A model generated the notes under the pieces. It saw only the letters and a program-made list of their open reading frames with translations. It made no database searches and was not told the origin of the DNA. Positions 46,047 to 57,662 of a stretch of DNA of 64,000 bases are shown one piece after another. Made by a program: the position numbers and the translations under genes. The DNA is from Mauremys mutica (taxonomy: Eukaryota > Chordata > Testudines > Geoemydidae), in the NCBI RefSeq assembly GCF_020497125.1, contig NC_059081.1, forward strand, positions 13,629,105 to 13,693,104. The letters run 5' to 3'. Position 1 is the stretch's first letter. Each line of letters begins with the position of its first letter.

Positions 46047-48482
46047 TAGTGTGACCAACACTTAAGTAGCTGATACCGTACTAACTATCTTTTCAACTTA
46101 AACTACCTACCAGACAATTGAGCCAGCATTTGAAAACTCTAATGGGAATAGGAGAGTTTAGTGATTCTGACTCCAGCACTGGGAGAATTTGTGGGGGAAA
46201 ATTATTAATAATTTGTGTTTATTTTTTTAAAAGTGCACCTCTCCAGTGCTTTGAGCACATGCACACTTGTTAAACACCATTACTTAGAACCCCTGTCTTC
46301 CAGACTGAACCTTATTTGATCCTCTCTTAACCCAAAGCCATTCTCCCCTGTTTTCTCTTCATTTTCCAACCCCTACCCCTTCTACCAGAAAGGAGCCTGG
46401 GAGCGCATGACCAGAAATGTAGCAGATCTTGGACTTGTTGAAATGGAACACCAAGGATAGGGACCCCAGTCAAGGGTCACTTACTGAGAATGCCTTGGCT
46501 CTAGCCCCATCGCTTTTATCTTGAGCACCTTGGATGATGTCAACTGCTAACATCAGCGGAGCAGAGAGGTGGCTCTTAGCTAACGAGGACCCAACCAATT
46601 CAGTTGGTCCTCAAAGGCTGTAGAGCAAAGCTATTTATTTTTTGTGGAATTGTGTGTGACTGATTCTTAATGATGGGCTTGCTAGAAAGACAGACAACTC
46701 CTCCAGAATTCTAGTGGCCAGCTGATTAGATAGTAAAAATAAAGTTCTAGCAGGGCTGCACCCTATCTTTCTGAATATCTGACAGATCGAGTGCATAGAC
46801 TAGAGCAGAACAGGAACCCACACATGCTAGTACCTATTACTTGGTGCCGGGAGGGAAATCTATTAAAAAGGGGGGCAAGTCTATATCCTCATTGGAAGGT
46901 AGACATTTCCTTCTCTCTCTTTAGACAGTATTCACCTTAAAAGTGTGTGTCTAATCACCTTACCTTTGTGCTTGCAGTAGGCCAGCTCTTTCATGTAGTA
47001 AGTATACGTGCTGAACAAAGTCAGTATTTGCATTTAAGACGAAGTAGCAGATTTTTTAAATCCTGACTGCTGGGCTTATGTCGTTTCTACATCAAGCTAC
47101 AGTTGTATTGCCGAATTTGAGAGAGCAAGAATTTTTGAGAAATTGGTACAGACGCACATTTGGGCCCGACAACTGACTGCCTCCATTTTAGAGTACCAGC
47201 TACGGTTAGTGTCAGGAGTGTTAAGAATCCATATATCTGTCCCCAGAATATCTCCACATCTTTCTTTCAGGACTGTCAAACTTTGATAGCTTCAATTAGC
47301 AAAAAAGCAAGTGAGACTAAATATCTCATTGAAATACACTGAGGAAGGCAGCCGAAAACCACCTTACAATTAATCTAAAACAAGAGTGCGTCTCTGCAGA
47401 TGTGTGATACTTGGCATTCCTGCTCTTTGGATTAGATGGCCACTATTTTTTGTGGAGACTAGACTTGGGTGAGTTAGTCTTCAAACAAACCTTACCACTC
47501 TTCCACAGAGTTTAAAAAAACCATCAACATACAGTCAGCATAGCAGGCAGTGCCTGAGGTTCAAGAGAATGAAGAAAGGAGTCGTGAAAGCCTGTCGCCT
47601 TGGTTTTTCAATACTCAAATGCCCGCAGCTTAGCGTTCAGGATGTCTGAAGCCACTGCTGGCAGAAAGAGTCCGGCGGGTTCACATACATTGTATAATCT
47701 CCTTAGGGCTGCCTACAGTTCTGGAGTAGACCAATATTGGGCTTGCAGAGGGCAAAATGGATTTTCACTCATGCAGTTTCCTGCTTTGTCATAGTACAAG
47801 TAAAAAAAGACTGTACAGATTTGGGATCTTATGTGAAAACTCCTCACCCTCTGAACTTGGGGATCTGGGAGGAACTTAAGCCAAATCAGCCCAAGCTTTT
47901 GTTTTGGCAAGAGATCAAAACTAACCTTCAGACTCATCCTGCAATCCATGTGGCAGTACTTTTAGTCAGACACATATTGGCCCACCTGTCGAAGTACTCA
48001 GGCTTGTGCCTAACTTTAAGCCTATGAGTAGTCTCACTGAAATCCCAAAGTCTCTCAGACCTCATTCGACAACTTTGGTCCAGCAAAGCACTTAAATATG
48101 CACAACTGAGCATGAGTAATCCCATGCCTCCAAGAAGACTGCTGACATGGTTCAAAGTACGCACATGCGTAAGTGTGCTTTGTCGATTTGGGGGCTGTAG
48201 GTCGTAAAACCTGAGAATTTATTGAATATAATCTGCACCATCCTCAGACCTGGTCAATTTGGCCATGCAAACAGACTCTCAAAAATAGTTGCTGATGTTT
48301 CAGTTAATCTTTCATCTTCAAGGAATCATACGACTCTCATCCTGAGGCAGAAAATCTGGTACATGAATAAGATAAGCAATTCATGGCTTCATAAGAGCTC
48401 AGCGCATTCCATTTATACCATATAAGCAGCACTCTCCTTCTTACATTTAGTGTTTCCTGGCCTAACCAGTAGCAGCAAAGGC
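46047..48482. other. Unique host DNA
   Basis: No gene or bounded repeat recognised. Confidence 0.45.
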
Positions 48483-48797
48483 CAGGGGCGGCTCTAGACA
48501 TTTCGCCGCCCCAAGCACGGTGTCATGCCGCGGGGGTCGCTCTGCCGCTCGCTGGTCCTGCGGCTTCGGTGGACCTCCTGCAGGCGTGCCTGCGGAGGGT
48601 CTGCTGGTCCCGGAGCTTCTGTGGAGCCACGGGACCAGCGGACCCTCCGCAGGCATGCCTGCAGGAGGTCCACCGGAGCCACAGGACCAGCAGACCCTCC
48701 GCAGGCATGCCGCCGAAGGCACCCTGCCTGCCGCCCTCCCGGCGACCGGCAGAGTGCCCCCTGCGGCATCCCACCCCAAGCAAAGGAGCCGCCCCTG
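48483..48797. mobile_element. GC-rich hAT MITE with perfect 12-bp TIR
   Basis: CAGGGGCGGCTC at the left and GAGCCGCCCCTG at the right are perfect inverted repeats. The flanking octamers GCAAAGGC and ACAAAGGC differ at one base, giving an 8-bp TSD. The interior repeats GCAGGCATGCCTGC-type palindromes and GGAGGGTCTGCTGGTCC words. Six overlapping frames over the block come from its base composition, not from genes. Confidence 0.88.
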
Positions 48798-50999
48798 ACA
48801 AAGGCATTGCATTTTCCTTTGCTATTTTAGAAGGAGGATGTAGCCCCTTTAATTCTAGCCTACAAGCACTACAGAAAACTTACAAATGAAAAACTCTTGC
48901 AAATAATCACATTTGTAGTCAATATGGTAACATTCTGCAGACGTGTTCTAAATCTCCTACCCAAAATAGCAGATGATAAAGCAAGCTTCTATTTTTTAAT
49001 AAATGGATTCTTTGGCATTCAGAAATCTTGACTCCCGTGCCCAGAATTACACTATTGTGCAGAAGCGCTCTGTGTGAGCTTGAAAGCTTGTCAGATAAAA
49101 GATATTACCTCACCCACATTGTCTCACTATTGTGAGAAAGAGTTTTAATTTGATTAGAGAATGAGTCTGAAAAAACTAGTGTTCTGATCACACGGAGTCC
49201 TCTGTTCACCACTGGACTTTCATATTTATGCCAGTGTAACTATTTGAGCAGTAGCATCACACAGGCACAGAAGTTCAGTGGTGAAACGGGTCCATAGTCA
49301 CTTTCATGCTACAAACACTTGATTTGTTCAGTCTTGGATGCCAAAAATAGGGGTAATTTTTTTGCTTTGGTAACAGATGCAACAGTCCATGAAAACAGCG
49401 ATGCTTTCTCAGTTCAGCTAGCAGCTCCTAGAAGATTACTGTGAATTCCCAAGATTTAGCAGGAGTTTGTGCAGGATCATGATATAAGTATTTAGACTAA
49501 GTAGAGTCCACTGTCGTTCTAAAAGGTACATTTTGAAGATTATTATGCGACCAGAATCTACCCAGTCTAGTGCATCTGTGCAGTGTCACTGACTTCCTCT
49601 TGCCCTTTTGTTCTGTTCTACAGGGGAGGGCCAAAATCCCATAAAGGGATTATTTGATGTGTGTAGACCCTGCTAATGTGCTTTAATGTAGGGCTGGTGC
49701 TACCTTAAAGTGCACTAGAGAACTTTTATTGTGTGGCAGAAGGGTCTGCAATGGACTAATTAATATGCCACATCTTGGTGTGCTTTTGAAATCACACCCC
49801 AGAGAGCTCATCACCCTCGTACCTCAGTTTATGAATTTGGACCTTTCAGGCTAATTTGGCCTCTATCCAAATAGAAGGGGGTTTATTTGGGGATTGAGAG
49901 ATTGAGCCAGAAATGAATGGGCCATTTTGAATGAGGATACCAGGAAAAAAAAATCCCACATACTTTCCCTATTATAAAAAAATGCTTTGCAACAGCTGCA
50001 CAGAGAAAACAGCTGGGGGTAGACAAATGACAGCTGGCAGTGAAATAGATCCCATTGATAAGTATAGCTGAGTGTTCCAGTGAAAATTGGTTTTGATTTG
50101 ATTGAGTTATGAGCCTCTGAGAGTTGCACTTTGTTCATGCAATTAGTATGATTTGTATCATTTTCCAGCAGCCATCAGAGGAAAGCTAGCCTGCCCTGCA
50201 CAGGGAGCGAGGAAAGACCCCTACAGGGATGTGGCTCATTCTTTGTAAGTGTACATATCAGTTCAGTGCATGAAAGTGTGCACAGCCTGATACATGCTTT
50301 AGAAAATGTACCCTAAGGGTCTGATCCAGAGTCCATCCAAGTCAATGAGAGTCTAGCAACAGGTCCTTAATGCAGATCCCTGCGTCTTTCATTGCACATA
50401 CTTAAGGTGTACATGTTAAGCTTTGCATATTTAAGATGCACACATATAAAGATTCTCCATAGCAGCCCTGCATTACATAAGGGGTCGTTAGCCCTGTGCA
50501 GGGAGCAAACACAAAGCCTATGCACCTTGTACTGGCCCAATGCCCAGGGGCCAGTTTCAATTTCTTTGAGCATTTTTGCCTCATTTCCTGGACACGAAGA
50601 AGGTGCATGAGATGTGGGCAAGGGCTCCATTATATGACCCCTACCCTGTCTGGCTGTGCCCTGGAATACAGAGCAGAAACTGCACCACTCCCTAGTGTGC
50701 AGAAGAATGGCTTGTTTGTATTGGCCCTCAAAGTGCATTGGACAGGACATGCCAGAGGTGTCTAGTGTTTATTTGATCTTTTTCTTTAAAAAGTCTACAC
50801 AATTAACTACATTCGAAGAACTTGAAGGCTGCATGATCAATCACTCAGCAGTCAGGAAATGCCAGAGATGGTTTAAAGTACAAACAACTCTGCCACCTGT
50901 GCATATGCTATATGATCACATACAACGAGTTATTTCAGAGAGAGTATTTTTGCTACCACCAACTTGTAGCATTATTTAAAGGCTTAATATCTTGTATTA

Positions 51000-51115
51000 G
51001 TATTTTGTATTACAGTAGCACCTAGAAGCCTCAGCCAGACTGGGGCGCCATTGTGCTAGCTGCTGTACATATAATAGGGCATTCTCTGGCCAAAGAAATT
51101 TATCATCTTAAACCT
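51000..51115 (-). repeat. Core-SINE tail
   Basis: TATTACAGTAGCACCTAGAA and GCCATTGTGCTAGCTGCTGT match the tail of the MIR-like family on the reverse strand. Confidence 0.55.
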
Positions 51116-52860
51116 CAAGTTAGCCAGGCAAATTTGAGCAGGTGAATAGTCCCATTAACTTCAAGCATCCACACTTTGTGCAGGTCCTCTACATTGGAAT
51201 GATTTTATGGCTTAAAGCTGGGCACATGATTAAGTACATTGCTAAACTAGGCTGTGACAGACTTGTACACATCTGAAATTTTAGCCACAAAATGCCCTCT
51301 TCCCCACAAGCAAGATGTTGCTGAAAATTGTCAACAATATAAAAGCTTTCCCTTTTTTTAAAAAAAAATTGAACATTTTAATTTAAGTAGTTCAAACTAT
51401 TGAATTTTTATTTATTGAAAACCTGATTCAGTAAGAAGATGCACCTTTCAGTAAACAAAAATGTAATGATTTGGAAGACAATTTTGATAAAAATTGGTAA
51501 TATTTAAATTAAAAAATGATTAAAGGTTTTTATTGAAAATTTTTTTAAACACTGCAACAGACAGCTTCCAAATATTATGCTTTTTTTGCAGATGAACAAA
51601 ATAAACACCCAGGGCTAGATTCTCAGCTGACATCAAGCTCTCTCCTTTTCCCAGTGAAGTCAAAGGGGTTATGCTGAATTATGCAGTTGAGGATTTGATC
51701 CTTTAGACTGGGATTTGGCAGCAAGGTTTACAGAGAGTTAGGCACCCAGCTCACAGGATTTGGACACCTTCTTGGGGGAAAAAAATGCCTGTCTGAAATG
51801 CAGTAGAATTTGGCTACAAGAGCTCACTCGGGTCCATGACAAAACTAATTGATTTTAAGGTACAGGATTGGGGCCTAACAGAGCCAAACTCCCATTAAAG
51901 CCAAAAAGAGTTTCTGTCAACCAAAGACCACAGAATCTGGCTCTTAATTCTGTACATAGAATAAATTCTACTCCCGTCACCGTCAAAAGGAGAGGGTCAG
52001 GCCCAGACTGCGTTTGCCCAATTAACAAACTTTTCTTTTAAAAGAGACAATTTACAAAAATTACATCTACTTAAAACTTTCAGAAAGCTGATCACTATTA
52101 ATCCATGGGTGGGTGTTAATGTCTCATTTCTGAAGCCAAATACCATCAAACTGGTAAACCACTTTTAACCTCACTTCCCGGTAAATTATGTTTGGTTGCC
52201 CTTTTATTCAACATGCTTTGTATACAAATGAGCAGAAACTCCCGGTAGACTCCACTGAAAGGTTAGCAGTTGCACACAGCATCTTAGATGAATGTTAGAA
52301 ATCTACTCAATACAAATGAGCATTTCAGCAAAGAGCACTTATATTTGATTAATAGGGACAAATTTCACTTTGATGGGAGTACAGAAGGTACAATGGCGAA
52401 AGTGGTTGTTAATCATGGTGCCAAAGTGTCAGCAGTTAAGTATTGTGTACTCCAGCATCGTAACTATTGTTATGACATCAAAATGGGACTCTGGGATGGA
52501 TGGTTTGCAATCCACATTTAATCCACATTTAAAGACAAGCACATTAATGCAGGAACGTAATGAGGGGCTAGTCCCTCGTTTACAATCTTTCCAGTCTACA
52601 GACTGTCAAAACATCTTCTGACAAGTTGGGCAGATGTGTCACATATCCCTCCCCTGATGCTCAATCGTTATTTAACTATTAATGTGAGTGGCTTAGGGTT
52701 GTTTCAGTGGGACAAATGAAAAAAGAGAGTCTCCAATGAAAGCAACAGGCATATGTTTGAAGAGACCAATGGCATGAATGTTCTTGTGGATATTTTGGTG
52801 GAGTGGTGCTAGTGGATAAAACAAATAAATAAATCATGAAAACAGCTGAAAAATGTCTAC

Positions 52861-52914
52861 TTCAAAGCCCACTGAAGTCTGTAAATATTTCCATTGACTT
52901 CAGTGGGCTTTGAA
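52861..52914. repeat. Perfect 19-bp inverted repeat (hairpin)
   Basis: TTCAAAGCCCACTGAAGTC at 52861-52879 and its exact reverse complement at 52896-52914, with a 16-base loop. Confidence 0.9.
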
Positions 52915-53329
52915 TCAGTCCCAAAGAAAACAGATGAAACAAAGGCTGGGGGGAGGGAAGGGGGGCGGGGGGAGAGTGGCTTAGATCCTACCTTCCGGTA
53001 AGTTTCTGGAGTCAGATCTAGACTCAAACTCTTCTTGTATTCGTGTGTTCTTACTAATTGGGGTTTGACTCATTTCACAAGGACTCTCTTACCTCTCTCT
53101 GCTTAGTTTGGGTCAAATTCATCCCCCTGTAAAGGGCTAACAATACTTCCATCACTGAAGTCCTTCCAGTCTTAGATTCAGAGAGGGATTGGACACTCTG
53201 CAGCTACAAGAATATTTAGAGCTGTAACAGTTAATGCAAACAGTTTTGGAACAGATAGAAACTTCATGCTTTAAAACTAGTGTCTCACTACTCTGGGTTA
53301 AAATGAGAGAGTGGATTATCCACATCCAC

Positions 53330-53418
53330 CTTCTGTGGTGTTCTTACACTGGTCTCTGAAGCAGCTGGTGCTGGCTACTATCAGAAACAGGAAACTGGAC
53401 TAGATGGACCATGGCTCT
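53330..53418 (+). repeat. CR1 LINE 3' tail fragment
   Basis: CTGAAGCAGCTGGTGCTGGC, then AGGAAACTGGACTAGATGGA and CCATGGCTCTG. This is the usual CR1 tail wording in sense orientation. Confidence 0.65.
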
Positions 53419-54530
53419 GTCAGAGAAAAACAGAGTTCTCACTCTCTGGTTGGGTGCAGCAAGCTCTTATCCAAGTCTGTGGCAATTCGTATGTTCTTGT
53501 GATTTAAGTGGTGGACGTGTCTCACGATGGCTCTCTGCACTGGTGTGAATTCCATCTTTATACAGATATACCAGCAGAAGGATTGCTGCCAGAAGAAGCT
53601 GCATCTATCGATAGGAGTTTTGCCCATGTAGCTACTGGCATAGCTATAGCAACAAACCCTTCCTAATGTAGCCCAGAGCTTAGAACCAAAGAGGGGCTCC
53701 CTTATTTGGGATGACAGTTTTGGCAGTTTTTGAAGCATCTTCCCCCTGTGATGAAATGCGGCTCATTGGGACGTTTCACAGCACAGATTATGTTGAAATC
53801 TGTCTCATTCAGATTGGCATAGTTTGACAGCCCTACATTTTCTTATCTGCAAAATATTTTTTTCTTTAATTCAGTAAGCCAAATTATTACCACAGACTTC
53901 CATGAATAGCATTTTGAAGCTATTTTGGCATGCTTTCTTATTTTAGTTTTGGCAGAAGAAATGTCAGATTCTAAGGAATAAGGCGGAATAGGTTCTTTAT
54001 CAGTTGCCCAATTCAAAAATAAATTTAGTTAAACAACAAACAAACAGTTTATGCTTCCAAGGATAATGGTTAGGGAGTATCCATGAAGTGCAGCAGAGAC
54101 ATGCATCTCCCTCTTAGCAATGATGGTAGTAGAACAACAACCGAGGAAGAGCAGACTCTAGGGAGATTGCGCAAGATGGTAGATTTACATTCTACAATTT
54201 AGTTCTTTCTTTCCAGCTTTTTTCCACTAACATGGGAAGGGAAAACAAACAAACAAACGATATGAGATTTCCTGATCTGCCCTTAATTTCAAAACATCCT
54301 GGTTTGTTCACATTTGTCATCAATAAAGTGTACATGTCTGTCTTCCACGATAGCCAGCCTGTCTGTTACTTATTCTCTTTATGTTCTTCTGTTCCCCTTC
54401 ACAGGTTGCCTCCATGAGGGTTTCTAGGGGGCAGCCCTGCCCAGATGCTTAGACGCCATCATCGGAATCAAGGATTGCGGACATTAGTTTCTTTGCAACT
54501 CTCAGGCTTGTATTTGGCCACATAGTGTTA

Positions 54531-55125
54531 GGGCATGTTTACACTACAGGTGTGACAGCAGCACACGTGCAGTGCGGCAGCCATGCTAATATAGCACCGG
54601 TAGTGTAGATATTTCTTACATTGATGGGAAAAAAAGCCTTCTGTCAACATAGATAATTCACTTCCCCAAGCAGTGTAGCTAGTTCGATGGAAGAATTCTT
54701 CCATCAACCTAGCTGGGTACACACCAGGGCTGAGGTCATCTTAACTACATGCTCAGGGGCATGAATTTTTCACATCTCAGGCCTTGTCTACGGTACAGAG
54801 GTAAATTGATCTAAGCTATGCAATTTGAATTACGCTAGTAGCGTAACTCAAGTTGATGTGGCTTAGATCTACTTACCACAGGGTCCACACTACACTATGT
54901 CAACAGGAGACGTTCTCCTGTCGAGTCCACTTACTCTTCTTGTTCCGGTGGAGTACCAGAGTCAATGAGAGAGCAATCTGTGGTTGATTTAGTGGGGCTT
55001 CACTAGACCCACTAAAATCCACCCCCGGTACATCGATTGCCACAGCGTCGATCCTCCGGTAAGTGTAGACAAGCCCTCAGAGTGATGTAGTTAGGTCAAT
55101 CTAAATTTTAAGTGTAGACGAGGCT
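54531..55125. mobile_element. Outer MITE, split by a related MITE
   Basis: Left end GGGCATGTTTACACTA; right end AGTGTAGACGAGGCT, its imperfect reverse complement. The interior matches 45822-46046 up to 54779 and again from 55080. The 54780-55076 insertion interrupts it. Flanks TTA and CAG/TCA are not an exact pair. Confidence 0.6.
54780..55076. mobile_element. Inner MITE with TCA duplication
   Basis: Left end GGCCTTGTCTACGGT; reverse complement of the right end GGGCTTGTCTACACTT. TCA flanks both sides. Similar to 30203-30492 throughout. An AATTACGCTAGTAGCGTAA hairpin lies inside. Confidence 0.75.
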
Positions 55126-55687
55126 CAGAGAAATGAGCTCAGGTTTGGGACTTGTGAAGTCCTTCATTTGCACCCCAGCTCTGATACTGGGCTCTCATTA
55201 AAGCCTTTTGTTTATTATTTGACACTTAATTCAGATTGGACAGTGATACTAAACCGGCTAGTTTTACTCTGGTGTCTAGTCAGTTTTATTTCTTCATTCT
55301 GGTGCTCTAGTGTGAGGTTGTAATATCTGGATTGCAAAGGCTGCAGGCAAATAAACATAAAAAGTCACAGATTTTATATTTTTAAATCAGTCATTAAAAT
55401 TTTCTATTAATATTTGATTTTGTAAAAACCTTTTTTTAAAAAAATACTTAAATTTTGAACTGAGTATACTTGGAAGTGTCCCTTTAATTTTACTAAGGAT
55501 ATTTTTGATAAGGTAGTGGGAGATTCCATTCATCCTTTTCCTTTCTTAATGATTCAATTCTATTTTCTCTTTCTGCATTCGTTTAAACAGCAAACAGTTC
55601 TTTTCATCTGGGTGTATTTATCTCCACCATTGTGTGTTTTATCACCACCCCATCTCATTTCAATATGCAGGTTACGTCTGTCTATAT
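55126..55687. other. Host DNA
   Basis: AT-rich, no gene recognised. Confidence 0.45.
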
Positions 55688-55911
55688 CAGTGGTTCTCCA
55701 ATCTTTGTACTGGTGACCCCTTTCACATAGCAAGCCTCTGAGTGTGACCCCCCCTTATAAATTAAAAACACTTTAAAATATATTTAACACCATTATAAAT
55801 GCTGGATGCAATGCAGGATTTGGGCTGGAGGCTGACAACTCATGACCCCCCCCCCATGTCATAACCTTGTGACCCCCTGAGGGGTCCCAACCCCCAGTTT
55901 GAGAACCCCTG
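55688..55911 (+). mobile_element. hAT MITE (224 bp) with exact 8-bp TSD
   Basis: GTCTATAT occurs at 55680-55687 and 55912-55919. TIRs: left CAGTGGTTCTCCAATCTTTG; reverse complement of the right CAGGGGTTCTCAAACTGG. The interior has GTGACCCC and GGGGTCCC words. Non-coding. Confidence 0.88.
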
Positions 55912-57057
55912 GTCTATATAAACACATTTACTTGACTTCCTCCAGTGTACTTAAAATGGTGCTACTAAAAGTTATCTTTCTCCTGCCACTTCAACTATGC
56001 TGTGCCTGCTCCCCGACCCCTGTAAAGTCACTTAGCTGACTACTCATTGCGCAGTTCATCAACTTTGAACTTCTTGTCCTGCTTTCAAGGCTCTGCATCA
56101 GCCAATACATCTCTAACTTGGCCTTCTTCCATACTTCATCCACCCTCAGTGAGGCTAGCTTGAATGCCTGCCTACTTCTCTTTTTCTAACCAAGATCTGT
56201 ACCGTCTTCCATGCTGCTCCTTATTCTTAGGCTGCCTTTCCAAATCCTATTTGCCAAGCTTCCATGCTTAACTCATTCAAATCATTCCTAATGATTCACT
56301 TCTGCAGCATTGCCTACAAGAATCACTGCATTTACCCTTACAAAATTATACCATCAAGATGTACAAGGGTCTAAATGGAGTAATTATATAATCATATATC
56401 CTTAACCCAGGGCTTCCCTTTCTCTTCCTCATATGTCTATCAAGTCCATTATTCCGGCTCCAATCTAGCCAAGCATGTACATAGCTTTAAGCACTTGTGT
56501 CATATGTTGAACTCGTGCTTAAAGTTGCACATGAATGGGGCTGAGTTTGAATTAGCAACCTTGGTAGAGGAGATGGAATCTTCTAGTTCATTCTCTTCAG
56601 GCATTCAGGCTCCTTGTACAAATAGAGCCCATTTCTACAGCTGTTAGAGCTAGAGATGTAATGAAGCATTGTACAATAATTCTAACTATGATCTCGAGGT
56701 GTTTGCTCATTATGAGCAAAAGCAAATGAGCCACAGAGTTTGCCGTAATAGTAGAGATCAGCAGTTCTGTTCTCAAAAAGAGAGACAGAAAATGAGGAGA
56801 AACAGGAGCTGGAGAAATATAGCTCTCCAGTATGTTAACAAAACTCCTAGCCCTTGAGGTCTCTTATTGTAAGCAGCTCTAGCAACTTTGCATTTGGCAC
56901 ATGGACACCAACCAGCGTGTTTGAAAAAGTACTTCATTTTTAGAAGAATGGGTTAAAAGACAATGACAATACTGAACAAGTTTTGAACTATTCTTATATA
57001 AGGAATTTGCAAGTAAAAACCAAACAAACCACTATCCATAGGGTTCCACAAGACTCA
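55912..57057. other. Unique host DNA
   Basis: No gene or bounded repeat recognised. Confidence 0.45.
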
Positions 57058-57662
57058 GATTCATAGACTTTAAGGTCAGAAAGGGACCACCATGATCATC
57101 TAGTCTGACCTCATTGCAGGCCACTGAACCTCACCCACCCACTCCCATAATAGACCCCTAACCTCTGGCTGAGTTACTGAAGTCCACAAATCATGGTTTA
57201 AAGACTTCAAGTTACAGAGAATCCACCATTTACACTAGTTTAAAACCTGCAAGTGACATGCCTCATACTGCAGGGAAGGTGAATCCCCTCCCTTCCCCCC
57301 AGGGTCTCTGTCAATCTGACCCAGGGGAAAGTTCGTTTCTGACCCCAACTATGGCAATCAGCCAGCAAGACCCACCAGCTAGACTCCCGGGAAAGAATTC
57401 TCTGTAGTAACTAGGAGCCCTCCCCTTCTAGTGTCCCATCTCCAGCTGTTGGAGATATTTGCTGCTAGCAGTCGCAGATCAGCTATGTGTCTTTGTAGGC
57501 AGTCCCATCACACCATCCCCTCCATAAACCTATCAAGCTCAATCTTAAAGCCAGTTAGGTTTTTTGCCCCCACTGCTCCCCTTGGAAGGCAGTTCCAGAA
57601 CTTCACTCCTCTGATGGTTAGAAACCTTCACCTAATTTCAAGCCAAACTTGTTGATGGCCAG
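57058..57662 (-). mobile_element. CR1 LINE 3' end, about 600 bp
   Basis: Begins with ATTCATAGACTTTAAGGTCA and GATCATCTAGTCTGACCTC, the reverse complement of a CR1 tail. It ends in sequence that on the reverse strand reads as the last part of the CR1 protein frame (AGTTCTGGAACTGCCTTCC). 5'-truncated and not coding for RT. Confidence 0.82.

Larger units (their letters stand above)
48798..54530. other. Host DNA
   Basis: No gene recognised. It holds a core-SINE tail, a hairpin (52861-52914), a CR1 tail (53330-53418), a palindromic-repeat relic near 51611-51702, and G-rich sequence near 52948-52978. Confidence 0.45.

Noticed and set aside
48462..48889. Six overlapping frames of 91-116 codons
   Set aside because: All lie in the GC-rich hAT MITE, which is non-coding. 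Several phases and both strands are open at once.
53812..53835. TTTGACAGCCCTAC as the missing right end of the hAT fragment at 37874
   Set aside because: It is 16 kb away, with no continuous element between and no matching TSD. At most an unrelated fragment.
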